Source of the DNA: Bacteroidetes bacterium 47-18
GTDB lineage: Bacteria > Bacteroidota > Bacteroidia > Chitinophagales > Chitinophagaceae
Direction of reading: 5' to 3'
Assembly: GCA_001897155.1 (NCBI GenBank)
Contig: MKSF01000013.1
Location: forward strand, 326,206-390,205
DNA length: 64,000 nt
Part shown: positions 8,941 through 16,966 of the stretch, piece after piece
How the letters are laid out: each line of letters begins with the position of its first letter
Position numbering within the stretch: position 1 is the stretch's first letter
Made by a program: the position numbers and the translations under genes
The notes under the pieces: model-generated
Database searches by the model: none
Seen by the model: only the letters and a program-made list of their open reading frames with translations
What the model was told of the DNA's origin: nothing

Positions 8941-9062
8941 GGTCGCTGGTGAAGAACACCAATGTCGGAAGAAGTCCCTAGCTTTTTATTTGGTTATTGA
9001 TGAAGTACACTAACAGCGGAGCAAATCATCAGTCGCTATTAGGTCGTTGGTGAAGAACACCA
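8941..9062. repeat. Three copies of a 21-nt palindrome-centred repeat
   Basis: GGTCGCTGGTGAAGAACACC at 8941-8960 (with a final A at 8961) recurs almost exactly at 9042-9062 (GGTCGTTGGTGAAGAACACC plus A), with a degenerate copy at 8993-9012 (TTATTGATGAAGTACACTAA). Each has a TGGTG-AAGAA-CACCA inverted-repeat core. Two further degenerate copies lie at 55985-56003 and 56019-56038. Spacing is about 50 nt. Confidence 0.65.
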
Positions 9063-9150
9063 GAGATGGGGCACCTTTATCCGGGCGCAGATAAAGTGCA
9101 GTAACAACGGAGAGCAACGAAAAAGTAACTTGCAAGTGCTACAGAGCATC

Positions 9151-9186
9151 AAAAAATAAAAGAGGCTGTCCGCTTTGGACAGCCTC
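9151..9186 (-). terminator. Intrinsic terminator of the NPAHG lipoprotein gene
   Basis: The 10-bp arms GAGGCTGTCC (9162-9171) and GGACAGCCTC (9177-9186) form a hairpin. On the minus strand a T-rich run follows (complement of 9151-9160). Confidence 0.85.
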
Positions 9187-9210
9187 AGTAAGTATATCAT
9201 TGTAGCAGCA

Positions 9211-9678
9211 TTAAGGTAAGGTAGCACCTACTTCCAGGTCGCACCTGTGTCCCGGCTCGCCGTGAGCGGGATTAGGCTTACCGGAGAACCCGGGAGCGGT
9301 CTGCTGAGCCGGCGGCGCAGCCGGCTGCACGGATACAGGCGACGTTGCATTGCCTGCCGGCACTACTGTCGGCTGGGGCATGGTCGATCCGGGCGGCGTA
9401 TTAAGCGGGGCTCCCTCCGGGATATCACACCTGTGGTTGGGCTGGCCATGTGCCGGGTTGGTACCGGTAAGATGCGCATAGGGATTCTCCTGCGCGGTAC
9501 CCTGCTGCGGCACTGCTGTGCCTTCAGGAGTAGTTACCTGCTCCATACTGCCTTCCGGCAGCGCAGCAGTTTCCTGTTCAGTTACCACCGGGGCATCGGA
9601 AGAGGTAGTTTCATTGTTACAGGAGGCCAGCAGTAGGAGGCTCCCCAGTGCGGTAAGTAAAACAATACCTTTTTTCAT
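9211..9678 (-). CDS. Lipoprotein with duplicated NPAHGxPxHRCD motif
   Basis: 155 residues. The lipoprotein signal MKKGIVLLTALGSLLLLASC has Cys20 as the lipidation site. The mature part is low-complexity (Pro, Thr, Ala, Gln) and carries two copies of a compact motif, NPAHGQPNHRCDIPEGAPL near residues 75-93 and NPAHGEPGHRCDLEVGATL at the very C-terminus. The conserved His, His and Cys suggest metal or thiol chemistry, but I know of no assigned function. The motif recurs in other Bacteroidota proteins. Single gene with its own terminator. Confidence 0.82.
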   Translation of the reverse strand: MKKGIVLLTALGSLLLLASCNNETTSSDAPVVTEQETAALPEGSMEQVTTPEGTAVPQQGTAQENPYAHLTGTNPAHGQPNHRCDIPEGAPLNTPPGSTMPQPTVVPAGNATSPVSVQPAAPPAQQTAPGFSGKPNPAHGEPGHRCDLEVGATLP

Positions 9679-9804
9679 AGTTTTCTGACATTTTCAAATT
9701 AAACAAAAGCACCGTGTTACTACATCATACCACCGGGTATATACCTGCAGGCCGGCACCGAAATTCAAGGGTATAGGGGAAGATACCGGGATACGGCTCT
9801 TCTT

Positions 9805-10887
9805 TTATTTTATATCAAAGTCCACAAATACCGCCTCAGACCTGGGATGGGCCTGGCAGGTAAGCACAAAATTGTTCGCCAGCTCATCAGGTTCCAGCGC
9901 GTAGTTCACCTCCATATCCACCTCACCTTCCGTCACCTTGGCCCTGCACGTGCAGCACACGCCGCCTTTGCAGGCAAACGGCAGGTCGGCTCCATTCTTA
10001 AGCGCTGCATCCAGGATGGTATCGCCGCCGTAAGGCAGGTCGAACTCGAAGGATGTCCCGTCCAGGCGGACCGTCACCCTGCTCATCTTGGAAGTATCGA
10101 TATTTTTAGTCTTTTCAATCCATTCTTTAGAAGCCACCCGTGGCTGGTCGGGAGAAGCGAACAGTTCAAAGTGCACCTTCTGACCGGGCACCTGCTCCGC
10201 TTCAAAAAATCCCTTCAGGTCCATGATCATATCCTCCGGCCCGCATATAAAGACCTCGCTGAACCGGTCGTAATCCACTATCTTCCTGAATTCCTCTGCT
10301 TTCTGCCTGTTGATACGACCGTTGAAAGTAGCCGTATCCGTCTTTTCCCTTGTAAAGATATGGTGTATGACCAGGCGCTCCATATATTTATTTTTCAAGG
10401 CCTCCAGGCCTTCCTTAAAGATGATCGTACCCCTGTTCTTATTACCATATATCAGGGTAAAGGTACTTTCTGGATCCTCTCTCAGAACAGATTTCATGAT
10501 GCCATATACGGGCGTGATGCCACTTCCTGCCGCAAAAGCCAGATAGTTTTTGTTACCTTCCCCGGTGTTGCGCGCACAGAAATTGCCCAAGGGCTCCATC
10601 ACTTCCAGCACATCGCCAACTTTCAGGGTATCATTGGCATAAGAGCTGAACTTACCGTCCTCCACTTTCTTCACAGCCACTCTCAGCTCATTCTCATAGG
10701 GACTGGAGCAGATAGAATAAGACCGTCTTACTTCATCGGACTGGATAAGCTGCTTAAGGGTAATGTACTGGCCTGCTGCATAACGGAACGCTTCCTTTAG
10801 ATCCTCGGGGATATGAAAACTGATGGAAACACAGTCCGGGGTTTCTCTTCGTATATCTTTAATTTTTAAACTATGAAATTGCGACAT
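9805..10887 (-). CDS. paaE: PaaE-like ferredoxin reductase (phenylacetyl-CoA epoxidase reductase family)
   Basis: 360 residues. Residues 1-105 form the FAD-binding barrel with RRSYSICSSP. An NAD(P)-binding domain follows (AFAAGSGITPVYGIMKSVL near 130-150). The C-terminal plant-type [2Fe-2S] ferredoxin domain has ligands C306, C311, C314 and C344. This order and length match PaaE, the electron donor for the PaaABC oxygenase in phenylacetate breakdown. No paaABCD genes are adjacent, so it may serve another oxygenase. A paaZ-like gene lies 43 kb away. It is 41 bases downstream of the Lnb-like gene on the same strand. A TATATTTG element (complement of 10893-10900) lies only 5 bases before the ATG. 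Confidence 0.8.
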   Translation of the reverse strand: MSQFHSLKIKDIRRETPDCVSISFHIPEDLKEAFRYAAGQYITLKQLIQSDEVRRSYSICSSPYENELRVAVKKVEDGKFSSYANDTLKVGDVLEVMEPLGNFCARNTGEGNKNYLAFAAGSGITPVYGIMKSVLREDPESTFTLIYGNKNRGTIIFKEGLEALKNKYMERLVIHHIFTREKTDTATFNGRINRQKAEEFRKIVDYDRFSEVFICGPEDMIMDLKGFFEAEQVPGQKVHFELFASPDQPRVASKEWIEKTKNIDTSKMSRVTVRLDGTSFEFDLPYGGDTILDAALKNGADLPFACKGGVCCTCRAKVTEGEVDMEVNYALEPDELANNFVLTCQAHPRSEAVFVDFDIK

Positions 10888-10892
10888 AAATA

Positions 10893-10900
10893 CAAATATA
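10893..10900 (-). promoter_or_regulatory. -7 promoter element abutting the paaE-like start
   Basis: The complement reads TATATTTG, a match to TAnnTTTG, ending 5 bases before the ATG. If it is used, transcription would begin at or next to the start codon. Confidence 0.35.
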
Positions 10901-10928
10901 TGCTAAATAGGTCTATCCTGAATGATAA

Positions 10929-12158
10929 TTATCGCTGCACTGCGGCAGATGCGGGTGGCTCCTGTACAGCTATGCTCTGCTTATACATATCAATATAGAT
11001 AAGCATAGCAATAAAAAACCACGGCAGTATCTCCACCAGCGGCATGACCTGTATACCCAATATATGTACGATAATAGCGACGATCAGGAGACTGATGGCC
11101 GCAAAGGCATACAGCCGGACCCAGGCCCTGTGCCTGAAGCTGAGGAAGGCCATAATAAAATGGGTAGGCACCGCCCAGAGGATATTGAAGTTGTTCCTGC
11201 AGGACTGGTGGTCCGTGCCGAGCCACATAAAGAGCATCAGCAGCCCCAGGAAGCCGAATACGAATAACACGATACGGCTCCAGATATGCTTTACAGAGGC
11301 CAGCGCCTTTATATTGAACACCAGCAGGCTGAATACCAGCAGGATAATGCCCATGATCATGGGCCAGTTCGTCACTGCAGGTACCGGCGCACCCTCCAGC
11401 AATACCTGCTCCTGGAAAACGACCGGCTTCCGGTTATAGGTGGCCCCGGACATGGCACCGTGGAGCAGGTCGGGCAGGAATAGGGCGCTTTCATTGTTCA
11501 TCAGGCTGTCTACCTGGCTGCCCAGCAGTAAGTTGATACCCAGCCGCGGCCAGTGCTGCTGTGCCAGGTATTCATTGATAACGGAACGGAAGGATACTTT
11601 CTTACCCTGCATAATATCACCGTAGCTGAACTGCGGCGCCAGCACATTCTGGAAGACATCCCTGACCCGGGTGGCGCAGTTATCAAAGACAAAATCATAG
11701 CGGTATTCCCTGTTCTGGGGCAGCACATTATGCTCCAGGAACTTTTCGATCATACCGATCTCTTCATCGCCCAGGCTTAAGCGCTGCTCTTTGACCATAC
11801 GCTGATCCATCCTGTAAGACTCCACAAAATCCCCGAAGTATTCCTTATCCAGGTAATAATTCAGCTTGCCCAACGTAAATTTCACATAGAACAGGCTGTC
11901 ATAAAAGTTGAAGGTACCGTAGTTGTAAACGACATCGCTGCCCGTTTCCATATTCCTGATACGGATAGCGGTATGGCCAAAAGCCGTATAAAGCTCTTCG
12001 CCGACGCCACAGGTAAGCAGGCTGATCTGTTTACGGGGCGCTGCAGGAGCGGACGCCGCAGCGGTCGTATCCTGACCATATAATAACTGTCCGGCACTCA
12101 GCAACAGCAGCAGGATGCCATAGAAGTATCTTATCATGTAACGGAGATTTTCCGGCAA
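10929..12158 (-). CDS. Lnb/DUF4105 family membrane protein (putative lipoprotein N-acylation)
   Basis: 409 residues; the ATG at 12137 (MIRYFYGILLLLLSAGQLLYG) gives a cleaner signal peptide. The periplasmic N-terminal domain (about 40-240) is DUF4105, now named the Lnb N-terminal domain. It carries the likely catalytic His in AFGHTA and Cys in FDNCATR. About five membrane segments fill 265-395. Lnb-type proteins have been linked to N-acylation of lipoproteins in Bacteroidota, which lack Lnt. Assignment to that activity here rests on the domain and the two residues. Directly upstream of the PaaE-like gene. Confidence 0.75.
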   Translation of the reverse strand: MPENLRYMIRYFYGILLLLLSAGQLLYGQDTTAAASAPAAPRKQISLLTCGVGEELYTAFGHTAIRIRNMETGSDVVYNYGTFNFYDSLFYVKFTLGKLNYYLDKEYFGDFVESYRMDQRMVKEQRLSLGDEEIGMIEKFLEHNVLPQNREYRYDFVFDNCATRVRDVFQNVLAPQFSYGDIMQGKKVSFRSVINEYLAQQHWPRLGINLLLGSQVDSLMNNESALFLPDLLHGAMSGATYNRKPVVFQEQVLLEGAPVPAVTNWPMIMGIILLVFSLLVFNIKALASVKHIWSRIVLFVFGFLGLLMLFMWLGTDHQSCRNNFNILWAVPTHFIMAFLSFRHRAWVRLYAFAAISLLIVAIIVHILGIQVMPLVEILPWFFIAMLIYIDMYKQSIAVQEPPASAAVQR

Positions 12159-12264
12159 AAATATTGCATTTAATCCGTTTCCGCCGTATTTATTCCGGCC
12201 GGCCGTATGCCGTGTTTAACAAATATTATTGTTCCTGCCCCTCCGACCGAATCCGAAATTGTAC

Positions 12265-12272
12265 TAATTTTG
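12265..12272 (+). promoter_or_regulatory. Bacteroidota -7 promoter element
   Basis: TAATTTTG matches TAnnTTTG, 17 bases before the preferred start (12290) of the DUF4920 gene. This supports that start over the upstream TTG. Confidence 0.5.
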
Positions 12273-12289
12273 CAGTTAAATATTTTTAT

Positions 12290-12769
12290 ATGAAAACATT
12301 ATTGCTTTCACTTGCGTTTGTGGCAGGTACGCTTACGCTTCATGCACAGGACAGGCCCAGCGCCGTTCCCGGCCAGACCTATGGTGAAAAGATAACGGAA
12401 AAAGGAGCCATTGATATAAAGGAGCTTCCGAAGCTCATCGCCAAAAGCGAGAACGGAAAGGTACAGACCAAGATCAGGGCTAAAGTGCTGGAAGTATGCT
12501 CCAAGAAAGGCTGCTGGCTGAACCTTGAGCTGGACGACAAGCAGACCGTCTTTGTAAAGATGAAAGATTACGCTTTCTTTCTCCCGGATGATGCCGTAGG
12601 CAAAACACTGATCCTGGAAGGTGAAGCGTTTGAAAAGGTGACTTCCGTAAATGAGCTGAAGCACTATGCCGAGGACGCGGGCAAAAGCCAGGAAGAGATA
12701 GACCAGATCACCGAGCCGCAGAAAAGCATCCGGTTCATGGCCTCCGGTATCGTAGTGCCTAAGAAATAA
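12290..12769 (+). CDS. DUF4920 domain-containing secreted protein
   Basis: 159 residues from the ATG at 12290. An in-frame TTG at 12164 would add 42 residues lacking protein character and would lie upstream of the promoter. Signal peptide MKTLLLSLAFVAGTLTLHA, cleavage near residue 19-20. The mature domain has VLEVCSKKGCWLNLEL, with the CxxxGCW pattern of the DUF4920/OB-fold-like family, and ends with RFMASGIVV. Periplasmic or exported; function unknown. Monocistronic. Confidence 0.85.
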   Translation: MKTLLLSLAFVAGTLTLHAQDRPSAVPGQTYGEKITEKGAIDIKELPKLIAKSENGKVQTKIRAKVLEVCSKKGCWLNLELDDKQTVFVKMKDYAFFLPDDAVGKTLILEGEAFEKVTSVNELKHYAEDAGKSQEEIDQITEPQKSIRFMASGIVVPKK

Positions 12770-12893
12770 GCTTTTTTATCGTAACGGGAATATACGGGTT
12801 ACAGGACAGTGCAGCATAAGGCACCTGACCTGTAACCTTTTCTGCTTTATACAGGCCATCGGCTGTATGCAACAGGAAATAAAGCCGTTTCCT

Positions 12894-12901
12894 TACTTTT
12901 G
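12894..12901 (+). promoter_or_regulatory. Bacteroidota -7 promoter element
   Basis: TACTTTTG matches TAnnTTTG, 23 bases upstream of the MFS gene start. Confidence 0.45.
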
Positions 12902-12924
12902 CAGGAGCAAAGCCACTCCAATCC

Positions 12925-14244
12925 ATGCCGAACAATAAAAGAGTACATCGTTCCTGGTGCCTGTATGACTGGGCCAATTCAGCCTATAACCTGGTCATCA
13001 CTTCGACCGTTTTCCCGGCGTATTATATAGCCATTACCACTACCGCCGACAAAGGCGATAAGGTAACTTTTTTCGGAAAGGAAATCATCAACAGCTCCCT
13101 GCTCAATTATGCCATCGCCTTCGCCTACCTGGTCATAGCCTTCCTCTCGCCTATCCTGTCTTCCATTGCTGACATCAAGGGCAATAAAAAGCAGTTCATG
13201 CAGCTTTTCAGCACCTTCGGCGCGGTAGCCTGCATGGGGCTCTTTTTTTTCAGGCCGGGCTATACGGAGCTCGGCATCTTCCTGGCCGTTGCGGCAGCCA
13301 TAGGCTATTGCGGCAGCCTTGTGTTCTATAATGCCTACCTGCCGGAGATCGCACTGCCGGAGGAGCAGAACCAGCTGAGCGCCCGGGGATATACCTATGG
13401 CTACATAGGCAGCGTCCTGCTGCAGGTCCTATGCCTGGTATTTCTCTTTTACGGCTTCAGTGACGACACACTGGGCGCTCGTTTATCTTTCCTGGGCGTG
13501 GGTATCTGGTGGCTGGTGTTCGCCCAAATCTCTTTCCGGGGACTCCCGGACAACCGGGACAGAACAGCGGAAGCTCCTGCCAGCAGGCACCTGTTCACCA
13601 GCGGCTTTATGGAGCTAAGGTCTGTATGGCATGATATCCGCCGGAGAAAGCTGCTCGGCAGGTATCTCCTGGCCTTCTTTTTCTATAGTATGGGCGTACA
13701 GACCGTCATGCTGGCTGCTGCCGAATTCGGTAAGAAGGAAGTGGTAAAGGAGGTGGACGGCCGGTGGATACCTTTAGGGACGGAAGACCTGGTGATCGCC
13801 ATACTCCTCATACAACTGGTGGCCATCCTGGGCGCCGTCTTTATGGCCCGCCTGGGTAACAGGATCGGCAATATCAGGGTCCTGATAGGGGCCGTAGTGA
13901 TCTGGATAGGTATTTGCATTACCGCCTATTACACCCGTGTGATGTACGAGTTTTATATGCTTGCGGTCGTGGTGGGCCTGGTAATGGGCGGCATCCAGAG
14001 CATGAGCAGGTCCACCTATTCCCGGCTCATCCCGCAGGATACGGAAGATACCACCTCGTATTTCAGCTTTTATGACGTAACGGAAAAAATAGCCATTGTG
14101 ATCGGTATGTTCAGCTTTGCGTTCGTAGAGCATATGACAGGCGATATGCGTAAATCCATCTTTGCCCTGGCAGGCTTTTTTATCATCGGGCTGTTCCTGC
14201 TGCTGCTCACGCTCCGTGCAGCACGACATCAGGCATCTTCCTGA
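12925..14244 (+). CDS. UMF1/Atg22-like MFS transporter
   Basis: 439 residues with about 12 hydrophobic segments. The N-terminal WCLYDWANSAYNLVI signature and the later GGIQSMSRSTYSRLIP loop are typical of the UMF1 (Atg22-like) branch of the major facilitator superfamily. In yeast Atg22 exports amino acids from the vacuole; bacterial substrates are not known. Inner membrane. Its last 16 bases overlap the 3' end of the convergent oxidoreductase gene, so the two transcripts are antisense at their ends. Confidence 0.9.
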   Translation: MPNNKRVHRSWCLYDWANSAYNLVITSTVFPAYYIAITTTADKGDKVTFFGKEIINSSLLNYAIAFAYLVIAFLSPILSSIADIKGNKKQFMQLFSTFGAVACMGLFFFRPGYTELGIFLAVAAAIGYCGSLVFYNAYLPEIALPEEQNQLSARGYTYGYIGSVLLQVLCLVFLFYGFSDDTLGARLSFLGVGIWWLVFAQISFRGLPDNRDRTAEAPASRHLFTSGFMELRSVWHDIRRRKLLGRYLLAFFFYSMGVQTVMLAAAEFGKKEVVKEVDGRWIPLGTEDLVIAILLIQLVAILGAVFMARLGNRIGNIRVLIGAVVIWIGICITAYYTRVMYEFYMLAVVVGLVMGGIQSMSRSTYSRLIPQDTEDTTSYFSFYDVTEKIAIVIGMFSFAFVEHMTGDMRKSIFALAGFFIIGLFLLLLTLRAARHQASS

Positions 14245-15740
14245 TTGAGCTTAGACAGGAGGTAATCAAGCCCCAGGATATGCGCGCAGGTAGATACCGC
14301 GGTAATGCTCACTCCCAGCACGCCATGCACATTGATGTTCTGACCGGTCAGGAACAGGTTGGGCACTTTGGTCTGTACGCTTATCTGCGATGATAAGGGA
14401 GACCGCGCGTCCGCTATGATACCATAAACGCTGCCGTCGTCCGTGCCCATATAATCCCTGAAGGTCAGCGGGGTGGCCACCTTAAATTTAAGACAGGCTT
14501 CCTTTATTTCCGGGAAGCGGACCGCCACTTTATCTATGAGCAACTGTGCGATCTTATTTTTATAGGCCTCATATTCGTGGTTTCTCACCACGGGCACGCC
14601 GGTATTATTAAAGGTATGGGAATACGGTGCCAGCTCTTTAACATCCATATAGCTCAGCAGTGATATGGTTTCCGCAAAGCCCGGGGCCCTGTTATCTTCC
14701 GTAAAATATATGGCATAATGATCCGGACTTTCGGGATCCAGCCGTTGCAGCACTTCCATCGCGTTGCCTTCATTCCAGTAGATGTTGTATTTCCTGTGCG
14801 GGATGGTGCGTGGGCGCAGCACTATATTGACCATCAGGATGCTGACGGAATTAGGCGCTTCCTCGATGCGCTGCCTGAAGGCTTTTTTGATCTTATTGCT
14901 CTCCAGCAGCGAGAGGGTCTGCTTGGGGTGGATATTACTAATGCACTTGCCGCCTATGTAATGCTTACCGGTATGGGTCTGCACCTCAATAGAGGCGTCC
15001 TCCCGTTCCCGGATAAAGGTCACTTTTTCATTCCTGTAGATCGTGCCCCCGTATTTCTGCAAAGATTTCCAGAGCGCCTTGGCGATCCTTGCGCTGCTGC
15101 CCCGTACCTTATAGGCTCCTTCTATATAGCTGCTGCATACCAGGGCATGAATATAAAAAGGCGTGGTATCGCTGTTGCCGGCATATAATATGCTGTTTCC
15201 TACCACGATCTCCTTCAGCTTCTCATCCGAGAAAAGATCATCTATTACCTCTTTCAGGGTCCAGTTCAGCACATCCAGCTTTTCCGTAGGGTCACCGTTC
15301 TTCAGCATGTAGAGCGGGAATTTCTGCAGCACATCCCGTATCAGCGCCACATAGTTTTCAAGCGCTTCCCGCTGGTGGGGGAAATATTTGGCCAGTTGCG
15401 CCACATAATTATCATAGCCCTGCGCCAGCGGGTACATTATCGGGTCGTCGCCCGTCAGTATGGCATCATAACAGTCCCGCTCATAGGGCATCAGGTCCAA
15501 CTGGTCCAGGATCTCGGCATATTTGAATATTTTATACTGGTTCTTGCCTTCGCTTACGCTCCCGATGTAATGGATACAACTGTCAAACAGCTTCTTACCA
15601 AAGCTGAAGCTCTGGAGACAGCCGCCTATCTGCCTGTTCTGCTCTATAATGCCCACATTATAGCCTTCCTTTGCCAGTATGACACCGCACAGCAATCCGC
15701 CGAGCCCCGCTCCTAATATGATAATATCATGCTGCACCAT
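14229..15740 (-). CDS. CrtI/RetSat-like NAD(P)/FAD-dependent oxidoreductase
   Basis: 503 residues. The FAD-binding GAGLGGLLCG motif is at about 8-17 and ENRQIGG-type residues follow (IIEQNRQIGGCLQSF). The C-terminal FLTGQNINVHGVLGVSITA closes the flavin site. Length and order match the phytoene-desaturase/all-trans-retinol-13,14-reductase superfamily, which reduces or desaturates polyene lipids. No carotenoid genes are nearby, so the substrate is open. Last gene of the minus-strand run starting at mgtE, 74 bases after the preceding stop. Confidence 0.85.
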   Translation of the reverse strand: MVQHDIIILGAGLGGLLCGVILAKEGYNVGIIEQNRQIGGCLQSFSFGKKLFDSCIHYIGSVSEGKNQYKIFKYAEILDQLDLMPYERDCYDAILTGDDPIMYPLAQGYDNYVAQLAKYFPHQREALENYVALIRDVLQKFPLYMLKNGDPTEKLDVLNWTLKEVIDDLFSDEKLKEIVVGNSILYAGNSDTTPFYIHALVCSSYIEGAYKVRGSSARIAKALWKSLQKYGGTIYRNEKVTFIREREDASIEVQTHTGKHYIGGKCISNIHPKQTLSLLESNKIKKAFRQRIEEAPNSVSILMVNIVLRPRTIPHRKYNIYWNEGNAMEVLQRLDPESPDHYAIYFTEDNRAPGFAETISLLSYMDVKELAPYSHTFNNTGVPVVRNHEYEAYKNKIAQLLIDKVAVRFPEIKEACLKFKVATPLTFRDYMGTDDGSVYGIIADARSPLSSQISVQTKVPNLFLTGQNINVHGVLGVSITAVSTCAHILGLDYLLSKLNQEDA

Positions 15741-15814
15741 TATTTTACATTTGTGTATCCATAAAAAAAGGAAAGACTCCTTTCCTTTAATAACTTAAAA
15801 TATGTTTGTGAATC

Positions 15815-16342
15815 CTATAACTCTTCGGCCGCACCCGCATCATCCGTGAAGCCTTCATCCATCTCCTGCTGTCCCAGGTCATACTTTTCCTCTATCTCCA
15901 TCATACGTTCCACCGCTATTCCTTTTACGCCCGACTGGGCAGGGGCAATTCCTTCTTTACGGAAACAGTGCGGGTAGGTGATCTTGAAGCTTTCTTCCTT
16001 ATCCAGGCCTATAAGCTCTATGAGAAAGGTCCACTTCTTCACCCGGTCGTATTCATAGACGAATTTTTTATTGGGGTTATCGACCAGCGCGGATACCGGT
16101 GTCTTAATCATGGATAAGGCCGGTGCATCCTTTTTGTTGACCATGACCTCGGATGATATCTCGCGGAAGCGGACCCATTTGTCATTACTTTCAAAAAAAG
16201 AGGCTGCATGTTTGTTATCAAACTCGAAAGCTTTGAGTATGGCCTCATGAAATTCAGAGAATGTCTGTCCCGTCAGGAGCGCAATATCCCTGTAAATAGT
16301 ATCTTCATCTTCCCAGTAAACCCTGAATTTTAAAACCGGCAT
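15815..16342 (-). CDS. Plasmid pRiA4b ORF-3 family protein
   Basis: 175 residues. FRVYWEDEDTIYRDIALLTGQTFSEFHEAI is the usual opening of the pRiA4b ORF-3 (PF07929) domain, followed by the WTFLIELIGL strand region; the C-terminus is acidic. Function is unknown for the family. Cytoplasmic. 30 bases downstream of the DUF3109 gene, so in the same operon. Confidence 0.85.
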   Translation of the reverse strand: MPVLKFRVYWEDEDTIYRDIALLTGQTFSEFHEAILKAFEFDNKHAASFFESNDKWVRFREISSEVMVNKKDAPALSMIKTPVSALVDNPNKKFVYEYDRVKKWTFLIELIGLDKEESFKITYPHCFRKEGIAPAQSGVKGIAVERMMEIEEKYDLGQQEMDEGFTDDAGAAEEL

Positions 16343-16372
16343 AGTATATATCTTTTGTAAGTAAAATAGTGA

Positions 16373-16951
16373 TTACTGAACCCCGTAGAATTCCTTCGCG
16401 ATCTGGTCCAGGGTATTATAAAATTCTTCGCCGTACTTCCTGATGAGCGGCTCCTTTAAGAAACGGTACACCGGCACTTTGAGCTGCTTGCCCAGCTTGC
16501 AGGCAGGCTTGCAAAGCGTTTCCCTCGGCTCATAGTTAACGGCCTCAAAGGTCTTATAGCGCTGCGTACGGATAGGATACAGGTGGCAACTGATAGGCTT
16601 TTTAAAGCTGATACGGCCCTCATTGTATTCTTTTTCAAAAGCGCATTTCACATGGCCCAGCTCATCATAGTAGCCATACACGCATATCCCGCCCTCTATC
16701 GTCGGGGTTACCAGGTCGAACTCATCATCCGTGGTATGCGTACCTTCCGCCTCGATCTGGCTGACTGCCTTGTCCATCAGCAAATGCTTCACCGCGGGGT
16801 AATATTTTTCAATAAGCTGCGCTTCCTCTTCAGTAATGGGTGCTCCCGCGTCACCATCCACACAGCAACCGCCCTTACATTTATCCAGGTCACAGACGAA
16901 TTGCCTGCTTACCACATGGTCGCTGATCAGCTTATCATCAATTTCTATCAT
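16373..16951 (-). CDS. DUF3109 family cysteine-rich protein
   Basis: 192 residues with the DUF3109 cysteine pattern: FVCDLDKCKGGCC near 18-31, CVYGYY mid-protein, CAFEKEYNEG, SCHLYPIR and a final CKPACKLGK. Together these could bind a metal or Fe-S cluster, as in the related UPF0153 CxxxCxxCC family. Function not established. 15 bases downstream of purD and likely co-transcribed. Confidence 0.88.
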   Translation of the reverse strand: MIEIDDKLISDHVVSRQFVCDLDKCKGGCCVDGDAGAPITEEEAQLIEKYYPAVKHLLMDKAVSQIEAEGTHTTDDEFDLVTPTIEGGICVYGYYDELGHVKCAFEKEYNEGRISFKKPISCHLYPIRTQRYKTFEAVNYEPRETLCKPACKLGKQLKVPVYRFLKEPLIRKYGEEFYNTLDQIAKEFYGVQ

Positions 16952-16966
16952 TACTGTTATATTGGT

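Larger units (their letters stand above)
8811..9210. other. Intergenic region with dispersed short repeats
   Basis: No coding frame is supported. The first 130 bases are AT-rich. The rest holds three copies of a short palindrome-centred repeat and the terminator of the lipoprotein gene. Confidence 0.6.

Noticed and set aside
9847..10800. 317-codon open frame opposite the PaaE-like gene
   Set aside because: Antisense to a clear FAD/2Fe-2S reductase and without motifs.
12164..12289. Upstream TTG extension of the DUF4920 gene
   Set aside because: The -7 promoter element and signal peptide both place the start at 12290.
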